Positions 1 to 8,674 of a stretch of 19,516 nt of DNA are shown one piece after another. The position numbers and the translations under genes were made by a program. The DNA is from Candidatus Competibacteraceae bacterium (lineage in GTDB: Bacteria > Pseudomonadota > Gammaproteobacteria > Competibacterales > Competibacteraceae): the NCBI GenBank assembly GCA_012032855.1, contig JAAUQA010000005.1, positions 1 to 19,516 of the forward strand, in the 5' to 3' direction. The first letter of the stretch is position 1; each line of letters opens with the position of its first letter. Below the pieces are notes generated by a model. It made no database searches. It saw only the letters and a list, made by a program, of their open reading frames with translations, and had not been told where the DNA came from.

Positions 1-541
1 TGGCGATGTCGCAAGCAACCCGCATGATTCGCTCGACTTCGGATTCCCGATACACCATCGTGTTATAACCTTCGCGCTCACCGCTCGCCAAGGTGCGAAT
101 GCCCCGCGGTTGGCCGAAATAAATACCGCCGGTCAATTCCCGCACGATCATAATATCCAAATCGGCAACCAATTCAGGATGCAAGGTGGATGCGCCTGCC
201 AATGGGGCATAGAGAATAGCCGGACGTAAATTTGCGAACAGACCCAGTGCGCCGCGGATGGCGAGTAAACCGCTTTCCGGGCGCAGTGGCCGATCGAGCC
301 TGTCCCAACGCGGACCGCCTACCGCACCCAACAGGACAGCATCAGCCGCTTGTGCTGCAGCGACTGTTTCATCGGGCAATGGCTTGCCGGTAGCTTCATA
401 TGCCGCACCACCAATCAACCCCATATCCCAGGACACTGCCAATCCGTACTGCTGGCGTAAAATCTCCAGCACTTTGACCGCTTCGGCAACAATTTCAGGG
501 CCGATGCCATCACCGGCCAATATCAACAGCTGTTTAGTCAA
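1..541 (-). CDS. leuB: 3-isopropylmalate dehydrogenase, N-terminal part (cut by window edge)
   Basis: LeuB oxidises and decarboxylates 3-isopropylmalate to 2-oxoisocaproate with NAD+ in the cytoplasm, the third step of leucine synthesis. The 180 visible residues begin [17 protein letters not shown], the typical start with the GDGIGPE motif. They continue through [11 protein letters not shown] and the substrate-binding stretch [10 protein letters not shown]...FANLRPA, then [11 protein letters not shown]. The C-terminal half lies outside the window. No ATG fits. The best start is TTG at 541-539, which overlaps the leuD stop as TTGA and has a GGCGGGAG stretch just upstream, so translation is probably coupled to leuD. 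The reading frame is intact. The identification is secure; the exact start is inferred from the overlap and from family N-termini. Confidence 0.95.
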   Translation of the reverse strand, partial: MTKQLLILAGDGIGPEIVAEAVKVLEILRQQYGLAVSWDMGLIGGAAYEATGKPLPDETVAAAQAADAVLLGAVGGPRWDRLDRPLRPESGLLAIRGALGLFANLRPAILYAPLAGASTLHPELVADLDIMIVRELTGGIYFGQPRGIRTLASGEREGYNTMVYRESEVERIMRVACDIA

Positions 542-1190
542 GAGCTGCTCCCGCCTGCGCTGAATAACCAAGGGGCTTGTTGTTGCCGACGCGCTTCATA
601 AGCACGAATTTCTTCAGCATGCTGCAAGGTCAAGCCAATGTCGTCAAGCCCGTTAAGTAGGCGGTGTTTGCGCGACGCGTCAATAGTGAAATTAAACCGT
701 TCACCCTGCGGCGTAGTGACCGTCTGTGTCGATAAGTCGATGGCGAGTCGGTAACCGGGGTTCGCTTCCACTGCTTTAAACAAACCCTCCACGGTTGTTT
801 CATCAAGAACAATGGGTAACAGGCCATTGTTGTAACAATTGGTAAAAAAATATCGGCAAAGCTCGGCGCAATCACACAGCAAAACCCGAAATCCTGCAAC
901 GCCCACACGGCATGTTCGCGGGACGAGCCGCAACCGAAGTTACGTCGGGCCAGCAAGATGGTGGCACCCGCGTATCGGGAATTATTGAGCACAAAATTCG
1001 GGTTGGGTGAGCGTTGCTCATGACTGCCGACTATACCGGCATCCAGATAGCGCCACTCATCAAATAAATTGGGTCCGAACCCGGATCGCTTAATCGATTT
1101 CAGAAATTGTTTGGGGATGATGGCGTCGGTATCCACATTGGCACGATCCAACGGCGCCACAAGGCCGGAATGCTGAGTAAAGGCTTGCAT
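538..1190 (-). CDS. leuD: 3-isopropylmalate dehydratase small subunit (one frameshift)
   Basis: This is the small (swivel-domain) subunit of isopropylmalate isomerase, which works with LeuC to convert 2- to 3-isopropylmalate. The N-terminal part reads [20 protein letters not shown], then [12 protein letters not shown] and the family motif [15 protein letters not shown]. After SFADIF the frame is lost at a run of seven A on the plus strand (844-850). The family motif continues in the next frame as [14 protein letters not shown] and runs to a TGA at 540-538. One more base in that run restores a 217-residue protein, a normal LeuD length. The ATG at 1190 has AGGGGA about 14 bases upstream. The gene lies 32 bp after leuC and overlaps leuB. 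A one-base homopolymer loss in a biosynthetic gene with otherwise conserved sequence suggests a sequencing error; real inactivation cannot be excluded. Confidence 0.93.
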
Positions 1191-1222
1191 CGTAAACTGA
1201 AAAGTCCCCTAGTCGAATAGTA

Positions 1223-2626
1223 TCAAAAATCGCGCACGTCAACGAAATGACCGGCAATAGCCGCAGCAGCGGCCATACTCGGGCTGACTAAATGAGTGCG
1301 CCCCCCTTGCCCTTGACGACCCTCGAAATTGCGGTTGGAGGTGGCGGCACAAATGCTCTTTGGGTTCCAGGCGATCAGCGTTCATGGCCAAACACATGGA
1401 GCACCCCGGTTCGCGCCATTCAAATCCGGCTTCTTTAAAGACTTGATCAAGCCCTTCGGCCTCGGCCTGCTGCTTGACCAAACCCGAGCCGGGCACGACT
1501 AATGCCTGCCTGACCGATCCGGCCACCTTACGCCCCTTGATGATAGCAGCAGCGGCGCGCAGATCCTCAATCCGGGAATTGGTGCAAGAGCCGATGAACA
1601 CACGATCCAATGCGATAGCCGTCATCGGCATGCCGGGTTGCAAACCCATATAACGTAAAGCCTGTTCCATGCCGTTGCGTTTGGTCGGATCAGCTTCGTC
1701 GGCGGGATTCGGGATGACACCGTCCACGGGCGCCACCATTTCCGGCGAGCTGCCCAGCTAACCTGGGGTTTGATGTCGCCGGCGGCAATGGATACGATTT
1801 GGTCGTACTCCGCAGCGGGGTCGCTGTGCAACTCTCGCCAAGCGGCTACCGCCTGCTCCCACAACGCACCCTTGGGTGCATAAGGGCGACCTTTAAGGTA
1901 AGCGATGGTAGTGTCATCAACCGCAATCATACCGGCACGCGCACCGGCTTCGATGGACATGTTACACACCGTCATGCGCCCTTCCATAGACAGTGCGCGA
2001 ATCGCTTCTCCGGCAAATTCCAACACATAACCGGTTCCGCCCGCAGTGCCGAGCGTTCCGATAATAGCCAGCACGATGTCTTTAGCAGTCACCCCCGGAC
2101 CGACCTGACCGTCAACCCGAATCAGTAGGGTTTTGGATTTCTTCTGCGGCAAACACTGGGTGGCCATCACATGCTCCACCTCGGAGGTGCCGATACCGAA
2201 AGCCAACGCGCCGAATGCGCCGTGGGTCGAGGTGTGAGAATCGCCGCACACTACCGTCATGCCGGGCAAGGTGGCGCCTTGCTCGGGACCGATCACATGC
2301 ACAATGCCCTGCCTGACATCTTCCATTTTGAATTCGATCACCCCGAACTCAGCACAATTCGCATCCAGGGTATCGACTTGCAAGCGTGAGGTGGGGTCGC
2401 TGATACCCCCACTGCGTCCGGTAGTCGGTACGTTATGATCGGGGGTTGCTAACATCGAAGCAGACCGCCAGGGGTTACGCCCGGCCAATTTCAAACCTTC
2501 GAACGCTTGTGGCGAAGTCACCTCATGGATCAGATGACGGTCGATATACAGCAGGCTCGTGCCGTCCGGATCGGTGCGCACCACATGCGCTTCCCAAATT
2601 TTGTCATAAAGCGTTTTGCCAACCAT
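1223..2626 (-). CDS. leuC: 3-isopropylmalate dehydratase large subunit (two frameshifts)
   Basis: This is the [4Fe-4S] catalytic subunit of isopropylmalate isomerase, partner of LeuD. The sequence starts [16 protein letters not shown] and carries the aconitase-family motifs [23 protein letters not shown] and [10 protein letters not shown]. The cluster cysteines lie in FIGSCTNSR (about C348) and GCSMCLAMN (about C409 and C412). There are two breaks. One G is missing in the run at 1753-1755 (plus-strand C), where [15 protein letters not shown] is interrupted. Two bases, apparently GC, are missing near 1354-1356 inside the expected [18 protein letters not shown]. After repair the gene has 469 codons including the stop, the usual length, ending VDVRDF. 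The ATG at 2626 has a weak AGAAGAG ribosome site and lies 33 bp after the macro-domain gene, suggesting co-transcription. Confidence 0.93.
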
Positions 2627-2659
2627 TACACTCTTCTCATCGCAACAGAAATACTCGTT

Positions 2660-3190
2660 CTACTGGAAAAACTGTTGATAGGCTTGTTGATAAGCCGAAT
2701 AAATCGTAGCGCCGAAACAGGTTAAATAAATTTTTTCCATGTAGTCATCCGCCATGAGGAAATTTTTCACTTCCCGCACCGCTATCGACGCCGCTTGGTC
2801 AACCGGATACCCGAAAATCCCGCAACTGATGGCAGGGAAAGCGATCGTGCGCACACCGTGTTCGGCCGCCAGTTCCAAGCTGTAACGATAACAGGAGGCC
2901 AGCAATTTGGGTTCGTTATTATCCCCGCCTTGCCAAATCGGCCCCACCGCGTGGATCACAAATCGCGCAGGCAGCCGATACCCCTTGGTGATTTTGGCAT
3001 AACCGCTCGCGCAGCCGCCCAATTTTTCACACTCTTTTGCCAATTCCGGACCGGCTGCTGCGTGTATGGCGCCGCATACACCGCCGCCGGCGCGAAGTTG
3101 GGAATTGGCGGCATTAACAATCGCATCGACGGCTAACGTAGTAATATCGGATTGTACGATTTCTAATCGGTTATCAAGAATCTCGGCCAT
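2660..3190 (-). CDS. Macro-domain protein, YmdB/MacroD-like ADP-ribose hydrolase family
   Basis: A 176-residue single macro domain. Members bind ADP-ribose, and many remove O-acetyl or protein-linked ADP-ribose in the cytoplasm. Visible motifs in order are [45 protein letters not shown] and the phosphate loop [12 protein letters not shown]. This is the YmdB order and length. In E. coli YmdB the second motif has an Asp (GGGGVDGAIH) implicated in catalysis; here Cys takes that place. The Asn of NAANS is kept. The ATG at 3190 has a strong GGGGGT ribosome site. The gene is first in the leu transcription unit as seen here, with 33 bp to leuC. The family is certain; the enzymatic activity is inferred, and the Asp-to-Cys change leaves it open. 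Confidence 0.9.
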   Translation of the reverse strand: MAEILDNRLEIVQSDITTLAVDAIVNAANSQLRAGGGVCGAIHAAAGPELAKECEKLGGCASGYAKITKGYRLPARFVIHAVGPIWQGGDNNEPKLLASCYRYSLELAAEHGVRTIAFPAISCGIFGYPVDQAASIAVREVKNFLMADDYMEKIYLTCFGATIYSAYQQAYQQFFQ

Positions 3191-3341
3191 TAGGGTTTAC
3201 CCCCATCGTTTTTTGGATGATGCTCTTGATTGATACACTGTGTGCCTGCGGTTCAAAACAAAATGGTACCACCGTTCTTAATGAAATGGCGGTCATGCCT
3301 AGTTCGAAATCGGTCAATTGCGGTTGAAAATCGGCTCATTT

Positions 3342-3953
3342 ATGTTGGAAAAGTCCAAGATCATCGATTTAACTCGGGTACTTGATGAGCATCTCCCCGT
3401 TTACGCGGATGGTCAGTATCGCGACCCCGATTTTATTGCTGAAACCTGGTGTACAGTGGTCACTCAAGGGTATTGGGTTTCGAAACTCAGTCTAGGCACT
3501 CAGACCGGCACTCATATCGACGCGCCTGCACACTTTAAAGCCGGCGGCGATACGCTGGATGCGCTGCCGGTGGAGCAACTCATAGGGCGCTACTTCCTAA
3601 TCGATTTGGATCGCATCGTCCCCGAGCAATCGCTTGAGAATCTACTGACGGATTTTTCCAACGAAACCATGTTGTTCTTGCAATCTTCCGGCGAGGCCCA
3701 AATAACCGTTGCCCAGCTTGAGCAACTCTGTACGCTCGCTGCAGCAGTGTGGGTTGTGGTCGGGGCCGTGGTGGTGCGCGATGAACAACCGCTATACTTT
3801 CATCGCCACATCGCTGAGCGAGGTGTGTTTCTCATCGAAGATCTAGATCAGGACGCCGCTCAAACCGTTAAGCCGGGCGGCGAACTGATTGCACTCCCGT
3901 TAAGGCTGAATGGTCTCAGTGGTTCACCTTGCCGAGTGCTGGTGCTTCAGTAA
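3342..3953 (+). CDS. Cyclase-family (kynurenine formamidase-like) metal-dependent hydrolase
   Basis: A 203-residue protein of the cyclase/KynB/isatin-hydrolase family, which hydrolyses amides or lactams with a bound divalent metal. It opens with IIDLTRVLDEHLPVY, the usual first strand. The family motif HxGTHxDxPxH appears at residues 54-64 as QTGTHIDAPAH, so the first metal-ligand His is Gln while H58, D60 and H64 remain. The later His and Glu of the family are seen in YFHRHIAERGVFLIEDL. The ATG at 3342 is preferred because the domain starts there; an in-frame TTG at 3318 would add eight residues. No clear ribosome site is visible for either. The gene is divergent from the macro-domain gene (about 150 bp shared control region) and ends six bases before the convergent MFS gene. 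The substrate is unknown. Confidence 0.82.
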   Translation: MLEKSKIIDLTRVLDEHLPVYADGQYRDPDFIAETWCTVVTQGYWVSKLSLGTQTGTHIDAPAHFKAGGDTLDALPVEQLIGRYFLIDLDRIVPEQSLENLLTDFSNETMLFLQSSGEAQITVAQLEQLCTLAAAVWVVVGAVVVRDEQPLYFHRHIAERGVFLIEDLDQDAAQTVKPGGELIALPLRLNGLSGSPCRVLVLQ

Positions 3954-3959
3954 CTCCGT

Positions 3960-5102
3960 TCAGCGAACGTGTAACCCGCGCCAAGCCAATGCCCATCCCA
4001 AGGCGCTCATGGCAGCGGCCAAACTATAGGTCAACCCTGCCCCCCACTCCGCCCACAGGTAACCGGCCATCAGACTGCCGATGGCGCCGCCGGCACCGAA
4101 GCTCAAACTGCTATACAATGCTTGCCCACGTCCTTGATGGTGGCCGGTAAACAGCTGGTGGATCCAATAAATCGCCACAGCATGATACACGCCGAAACTC
4201 AAAGCGTGTAAAGTCTGCGCAAACAACAACAACGGCAAATACGTTGCAAAATGCCCGATCAGCACCCACCGTAGACTGGCGGAAGCCAAAGAAATCATCA
4301 GCAGATAACGCGCCCCCAGGCGCGGCAACAGCCAGGGCATCAGCATAAATATGCCGACTTCGGCGGCTACGCCCAAGTCCCATAACAAACCGATCGTACT
4401 GGGCTGGTACCCGAGCTGTTCCAGATAAATGGAGAAAAACGCATAATAAGGCCCATGACTGGCTTGATTGAGAAAGCACACCAGCAATAGCGTAACGACT
4501 AGCGGTTGACGCAATACCTGTCGAAAAGGGGGCAGCGTCGTCTGCGCATGTGCTGCTTTGCCCGGTGCCGCCAAGCTGCTCAGCCACAGGGCGGCAAACA
4601 ATACCAACAGCAGGGTCGGGATGATTGCGATACCCCACCGTTGGACAAGAAAGCCGCCCAGTAATGCCAGGGCAATAAAACCCAACGAGCCCCACAAGCG
4701 AATACTGCTGTAACGATGGGTGTCATCGCCCAGATGGTTAAGCGTGATCGCTTCGAACTGAGGCAACGCCGCATTCCAGAAGAAGCTGAATAACAGCATG
4801 ACCAGCGCCAGTCCGATGTACGAGCTGCCCACCCCATATACGCCGATAAAACTCAGCATAGCCAGCAGACACGCTAAGCGCACGATGGTAATGCGGCGTC
4901 CCGTGTGATCGGCAATCCATCCCCACAGATTAGGCGCCACAATTTTGGTAGCCAGGGTAATCGCCATGAGTTCACCGATCCTGGCAGGGGCAAGTCCCAA
5001 GGCTTGGAGATACAATCCCCAGTACGGCAACAACACACCCAGCGTGGCGAAATAAAACCAATAAAAGCTGGACAGTTGGAAATACAGGCGGGTGGTAGTC
5101 AC
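3960..5102 (-). CDS. MFS transporter, MFS_1-like/HcaT-type
   Basis: A 380-residue inner-membrane permease with about 12 hydrophobic segments. The N-terminus (SFYWFYFATLGVLLPYWGLY followed by LQALG and RIGELMA) is characteristic of the MFS_1-like group that includes HcaT and LacY-like proteins. The MFS motif A equivalent is GWIADHTGRR at residues 61-70. A hydrophilic stretch rich in Ala near residues 180-195 separates the two six-helix halves. The start is GTG at 5102 (MTTTRLYF), chosen because family members begin a few residues before this helix; no convincing ribosome site precedes it. The gene stands alone on the minus strand between a convergent cyclase gene and the TPR gene. The substrate cannot be assigned; small aromatic acids or sugars are family possibilities only. 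Confidence 0.85.
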   Translation of the reverse strand: MTTTRLYFQLSSFYWFYFATLGVLLPYWGLYLQALGLAPARIGELMAITLATKIVAPNLWGWIADHTGRRITIVRLACLLAMLSFIGVYGVGSSYIGLALVMLLFSFFWNAALPQFEAITLNHLGDDTHRYSSIRLWGSLGFIALALLGGFLVQRWGIAIIPTLLLVLFAALWLSSLAAPGKAAHAQTTLPPFRQVLRQPLVVTLLLVCFLNQASHGPYYAFFSIYLEQLGYQPSTIGLLWDLGVAAEVGIFMLMPWLLPRLGARYLLMISLASASLRWVLIGHFATYLPLLLFAQTLHALSFGVYHAVAIYWIHQLFTGHHQGRGQALYSSLSFGAGGAIGSLMAGYLWAEWGAGLTYSLAAAMSALGWALAWRGLHVR

Positions 5103-5173
5103 AGTAATGATAATGATGAGGCCGTTGAAACGTTCAGTAAACGCACCCCACCGTTTTCCAGAGTAGGGGAAGA

Positions 5174-5759
5174 CTATTCCTTATAGGGGCGTTGCGCCTC
5201 GTCGACGGTCGGCACACTGAGTAGCCGCTGAGATTCGGGTAATCCCAGTTGTTCTTTAAGATAACGGGCGCGATCACTAATACTCGGCGGTTTTTCCGGT
5301 TGATTGCGCAAAAAGCGAGTCAACCAACCGGGCCCTTCACCCACTGCCGGGTCCATGCGCAACGACGCTTGTGTAGTCCGCCAGCGCTTGGTGATGTTTC
5401 CCCAATCGGTCATTGGCGATGCCGCGATTCGCATAGTAACCTGTATTATCCGGCTCGCGGGCGATAAGCGCATCGTAAATAGCGACCGCTTCGCTTTCCC
5501 GTTTGAGCATGATCAGCGTTTCGGCTTGACCGCGTAATGCGGGCAGGTGCTCGGGATTCTCCGCTAAGGCGCTCTCGTAAGACTGCAACGCCTGTTGGTA
5601 ATTACCGTCCGCGAAAAAATTGCTGCCGGCATGGTATGCATAATCACCCGGCACCGAGTCGCCCCAAAAACTATCGTAAATGGTCCAACCCAGCCATGCC
5701 ACTGTCAGTCCAATGGCGATACGCATCAACAAACGGTAATGCCGGTCAGCCAGGGCCAT
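5174..5759 (-). CDS. Membrane-anchored tetratricopeptide-repeat protein (one frameshift)
   Basis: The protein has one N-terminal transmembrane segment (about residues 11-28, IAIGLTVAWLGWTIY), then about three TPR units from residue 40 to 140. The units show YHAGSNFFADGNYQQALQSY, then ALRGQAETLIMLKRESEAVA and YYANRGIANDRLGKHHQALA. This topology points to a scaffold or assembly role outside the cytoplasmic membrane. The frame breaks near 5363-5370, in DYTS before LRMDPAVGEGPGWL; removing one base gives a 194-residue protein ending DEAQRPYKE. The ATG at 5759 follows an AGGGAGT ribosome site and lies inside the end of the preceding small membrane gene (14-bp overlap), so the two are coupled. No specific function is recognised. 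Confidence 0.75.
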
Positions 5760-5994
5760 AAAGACTCCCTAACAAGTTCAGATTAAACAGATAAGAAAAA
5801 ATCAACACCAGGAAAACAGCAATGAAACGGGCCCGCTGTCGTTGCCCGGCAATCTCCTCTGGACCGGGTTCTCGCCCTGTTTTGCGTTGTAAGCGACGCA
5901 TACTCAATAACCAAATAATTTTGCTGGCGGGAAAAAACAGCAAGGCGGCTAGTAGTATTACTGAAAAAATAAAATAGGGGTGGGTAATACTCAT
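5746..5994 (-). CDS. Small two-helix membrane protein, function unknown
   Basis: From the ATG at 5994 this encodes 82 residues. A first hydrophobic helix (FIFSVILLAALLFFPASKII) is followed by a basic loop (MRRLQRKTGREPGPEE and GQRQRARF), then a second helix (FIAVFLVLIFSYLFNLNLLG). The positive loop suggests it faces the cytoplasm, with both ends outside. An in-frame upstream start at 6054 would add 20 polar residues, which looks less natural and would sit inside the terminator stem. The stop overlaps the TPR gene by 14 bp. The gene begins about 110 bp after the symporter stop, with a terminator between. I do not recognise a named family. It could be a small partner of the TPR protein. Confidence 0.6.
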   Translation of the reverse strand: MSITHPYFIFSVILLAALLFFPASKIIWLLSMRRLQRKTGREPGPEEIAGQRQRARFIAVFLVLIFSYLFNLNLLGSLYGPG

Positions 5995-6052
5995 AAATCC
6001 ATTGTTCACGGATGTCTGATCAAGTTTGGATCTTTTGGATCTATATAAGCAC

Positions 6053-6084
6053 AAAAAAGGGGGAGGATTAACCCCCCCCTAAAA
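6053..6084 (-). terminator. Intrinsic terminator after the 657-residue symporter
   Basis: Read on the minus strand, a run of eight G (6079-6072) can pair with CCCCC (6063-6059 region) across a short AT-containing loop, followed directly by six T (6058-6053). It lies 23 bp past the symporter stop. It should separate most symporter transcripts from the small-membrane/TPR pair, although leaky read-through could feed them. Confidence 0.75.
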
Positions 6085-6106
6085 CTTCACCAACAGCCTT
6101 AGAGTG

Positions 6107-8080
6107 TTATTGTGCGGCTGGCTGCGGAGCGGCTTCCACCAATACTTCGACTTCCGTCTCGGGTACGGTGGACATTTCCATCTTGAATGCCAGGAACCAC
6201 ATCATAAACACGCCCAGCGCCCACCACAGCAACTGCCAAGTCCAGATCGACGGAAGGCCGAACAACCAAGTAGTCGGGTCGGTGGGATTACCGAAGATCC
6301 AGTTACCCAGCACGGCACCGGGGCCGATACCAAAGAAGAACCAGACTAGGGTGATAATCCAGGCTGCCGGAACCAACCCTCTCTTATGCACCGGAAGCGA
6401 AGCGTGCTGACGCAGGAAGTTATGATACGTCATGCGGTGCTCAGTTTCGGCCTGATTCTGGGTGACGGCAGAGATTATAATCGCCAGACCTAAATTGAAC
6501 AGAATCCCCCAACCGGCAGAATGAATCGTCCATGGCCAACGTCCCCACGGCGCTTCCACGCCCAACGCACTGAAGAGATTTTGGCCGATACTTTCGGTTA
6601 AGGTTACGACGATGAGACCGGCAATCAAACCAACCACTATGCCTTGCCGGGTCAGGAACGGCCACCAACACACTGCAATCAGCGAAGGCCACATCATGAA
6701 GCCGTAGGCCACAGCGAGGCCACCCAGCAACACCAAGGCGTCGGTGGCGGTGGTGGCGACAACCAAAGCCGCCAACACAATGCCGATCACAAAGGTTCGG
6801 CCCCAGAACTTCTGTTGGACATCAGAAGCGTTGGGCATGACATAACGACGCAGAAGGTCGCGCGTGATCATAGAACCCGCCGTGGACATATAGGCCGCTC
6901 CGGTGGATTGCATGGCCGCCAAGGCGCAAACGGATAACAACCCAACCAGCCAGGGTGCGGTATCACCCATCAGCCAGATCAACTGAGGCACCAACATGCC
7001 CTGCTTGCCTTCCGATTCCATGATGTCGATGCCGCCGAGGCCGGCCACCATGACGTCGCTCGCCAAGTTCGGATGGGCTTGCAAGAACGCTTGGTTAGCA
7101 CCCAGGAAGTGAGAACCGATACCCTGATAAGCGGTAAACACAAACAAAATCAAACCGATGCCGAAGGAAGAGGCCCAGACCTGCTGCCAAGGGAACGGTT
7201 GGGGCGACTTGTTGGCGAAGGACCACATGGAGAACGCCGGGGCAGACTGGATGCCCATCAGCGCGAACATATAGGTCAACACCATGATGCCGGTCCAGGC
7301 GCCACCGACCGCTTTTGGACCGTCGCTGACGAACTGGATCACGCCGGGAATGGCAATGTAGGCGCTATACCCATCCGGGGTGGTTTTGCCAAAAGCGGCT
7401 TGCCCAGTGGCTGGATCGATAGCAGTCAAAGCCGCTATGGCGCCTCTCATGTCGGGCACATGCACCATAGCAATCACGCCCAGCGCGATGATGCCGCCGG
7501 CCAGCAAAATACATTGCATCGTGTCCACATAGGCCACCGCGCGCAACCCACCGGATGCGACATAAGCGGCCACCACTGCCGACAACAACCACATGCCGAC
7601 ACTCACATTCAGCGCGCCGTCGGTCAGCACGTTGAACAGAAAGCCCGAAGCACGTAGTTGCAGGCCCAGATAAGGAATCGAGAATACCAATGCCACTAAT
7701 ACGGTCAGCACCCGCGCCAGATCAGACTTAAAGTAGGCCGCCAGCATCTCGCCGGGGGTGATAAAGCCGAAGCGTTTGCCCAACATCCATTGCCGTTTCA
7801 GGAACATGACTCCGGTAAATGGAATAGTGATGGCGTAAAACGAGGCATAGGCGTATTGAAATCCATCGCGATAAATCAAGCCCGGATGACCCATGAAAGT
7901 CCAACCGGAAAAGGAAGTTGCGGTAGCCGCCAGAATAAACACCCACATCCCAAGGCCTCGACCGGCGAGCATGTAGTCAGTCGCAGTCTTAGAACTGAGC
8001 GCTCCCTTAATGCCCCAGAAGAGACAATAAGACCAATAAAGTGCGACGAAGATAATCAACCATACGGTTTTCGCTTCCAT
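6107..8080 (-). CDS. Sodium:solute symporter (SSS/SLC5 family), 657 residues
   Basis: An inner-membrane Na+-coupled permease with about 13-14 hydrophobic helices. It starts MEAKTVWLIIFVALYWSYC and contains DYMLAGRGLGMWVFILAATATSFSGW, the SLC5 helix-1 region. Around residues 388-410 it has AAMQSTGAAYMSTAGSMITRDLL, the helix-8 pattern in which Ser/Thr ligands hold Na+ in this family. The C-terminal tail is hydrophilic and acidic to alanine-rich. The ATG at 8080 is preferred to one at 8116 because AGAGAGGG sits just before it and family proteins begin near the first helix. The gene is divergent from the DUF4212/symporter pair and followed by a terminator. Substrate is unknown; carboxylates, amino acids or pantothenate are all possible in SLC5. 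Confidence 0.9.
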   Translation of the reverse strand: MEAKTVWLIIFVALYWSYCLFWGIKGALSSKTATDYMLAGRGLGMWVFILAATATSFSGWTFMGHPGLIYRDGFQYAYASFYAITIPFTGVMFLKRQWMLGKRFGFITPGEMLAAYFKSDLARVLTVLVALVFSIPYLGLQLRASGFLFNVLTDGALNVSVGMWLLSAVVAAYVASGGLRAVAYVDTMQCILLAGGIIALGVIAMVHVPDMRGAIAALTAIDPATGQAAFGKTTPDGYSAYIAIPGVIQFVSDGPKAVGGAWTGIMVLTYMFALMGIQSAPAFSMWSFANKSPQPFPWQQVWASSFGIGLILFVFTAYQGIGSHFLGANQAFLQAHPNLASDVMVAGLGGIDIMESEGKQGMLVPQLIWLMGDTAPWLVGLLSVCALAAMQSTGAAYMSTAGSMITRDLLRRYVMPNASDVQQKFWGRTFVIGIVLAALVVATTATDALVLLGGLAVAYGFMMWPSLIAVCWWPFLTRQGIVVGLIAGLIVVTLTESIGQNLFSALGVEAPWGRWPWTIHSAGWGILFNLGLAIIISAVTQNQAETEHRMTYHNFLRQHASLPVHKRGLVPAAWIITLVWFFFGIGPGAVLGNWIFGNPTDPTTWLFGLPSIWTWQLLWWALGVFMMWFLAFKMEMSTVPETEVEVLVEAAPQPAAQ

Positions 8081-8186
8081 TAGCAGCCCTCTCTGAAAAT
8101 GATGGTTGTGAAACAATTCCGCTTTGCATTCTCAGTCCCCGTGAAACCAGAGCACTGACCCAATTGTCCATTACGAATTAACCACA

Positions 8187-8214
8187 AGTATAGAAAAGCC
8201 CGTAAATATGAAAA
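8187..8214 (-). promoter_or_regulatory. Candidate sigma-70 promoter for the 657-residue symporter
   Basis: On the minus strand a good -10 (TATACT, 8192-8187) lies 16 bases after a partial -35 (TTTTCA, 8214-8209). Transcription would start near 8180, giving a leader of about 100 bases before the ATG at 8080. The surrounding DNA is AT-rich. The -35 match is only four of six, so this is tentative. Confidence 0.35.
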
Positions 8215-8540
8215 TATTATTTTAAATTACTGATTAAATAAGAAAAATATTTACACATGCATCAATATAACGATAGTGAGAATTTTAGTAACAAATCATG
8301 TGGGTATATAAGTAACATTCTAGCTTTAAGCGTTAGCTCGTCAGTCCAAAACTTCTCTGTCTGATCATCGAACGACTCTGTACGCGGTTGATTGTTGAAT
8401 CAGCCGCGGACACGTTAACCTGCCATTCAAAGGCATGCAATCAGCTGATTAATGTCCTCTACTGGTAAAAGAACCAGGCGATTTAGGAAACTAATTAGGC
8501 GTTGAGAAAAGCCAACTGCGCAATTTGATAAGTTGGCAAG

Positions 8541-8568
8541 TTGACAGTCCCCTGCAACACACTATGCT
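8541..8568 (+). promoter_or_regulatory. Sigma-70 promoter for the DUF4212/symporter unit
   Basis: A perfect -35 (TTGACA, 8541-8546) is followed after 16 bases by TATGCT (8563-8568), a four-of-six -10. The start point would be about 8575, leaving a leader of about 145 bases that contains two hairpins before the DUF4212 ATG at 8721. The orientation and the lack of any other gene in between support its role. Confidence 0.5.
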
Positions 8569-8600
8569 TCTCACAAGCGTACGAGGCAGAGGGTTTCTCG

Positions 8601-8674
8601 CCGGATCGCTCCGGAGGGATTTTGTGGCCCCCGCAGTAGTATTCCTCACCCCAACCCCGCGGACGCCGGGTTGG
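8601..8674 (+). repeat. Two inverted repeats in the DUF4212 mRNA leader
   Basis: The first is CCGGA-TCGC-TCCGG (8601-8614), a perfect five-pair stem with a four-base loop. The second pairs CCAACCC (8651-8657) with GGGTTGG (8668-8674) around a ten-base loop. Neither is followed by a T run, so they are not simple terminators. They could shield or expose the GGGGAGG ribosome site at 8706-8712, or stabilise the message. No known riboswitch consensus was recognised. Confidence 0.5.

Noticed and set aside
844..850. Programmed frameshifting in leuD at the A/T run
   Set aside because: LeuD is not known to use it, there is no downstream stimulatory structure, and similar breaks occur in five other genes, so a common technical cause is simpler.
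1799..2128. Plus-strand open frames over leuC
   Set aside because: They are antisense to conserved LeuC motifs and have no family features; the same holds for other long antisense frames over the symporters, kinase and regulator.
8125..8140. Possible sigma-54 promoter on the minus strand before the 657-residue symporter
   Set aside because: GG-N10-GC spacing is right, but several consensus positions differ and there is no supporting activator site.
8431..8446. Possible sigma-54 promoter (AGGCATGCAATCAGCT) on the plus strand
   Set aside because: It keeps the GG and GC spacing but misses the leading T and the TT before GC, and the only local regulator lacks GAFTGA. Chance is likely.
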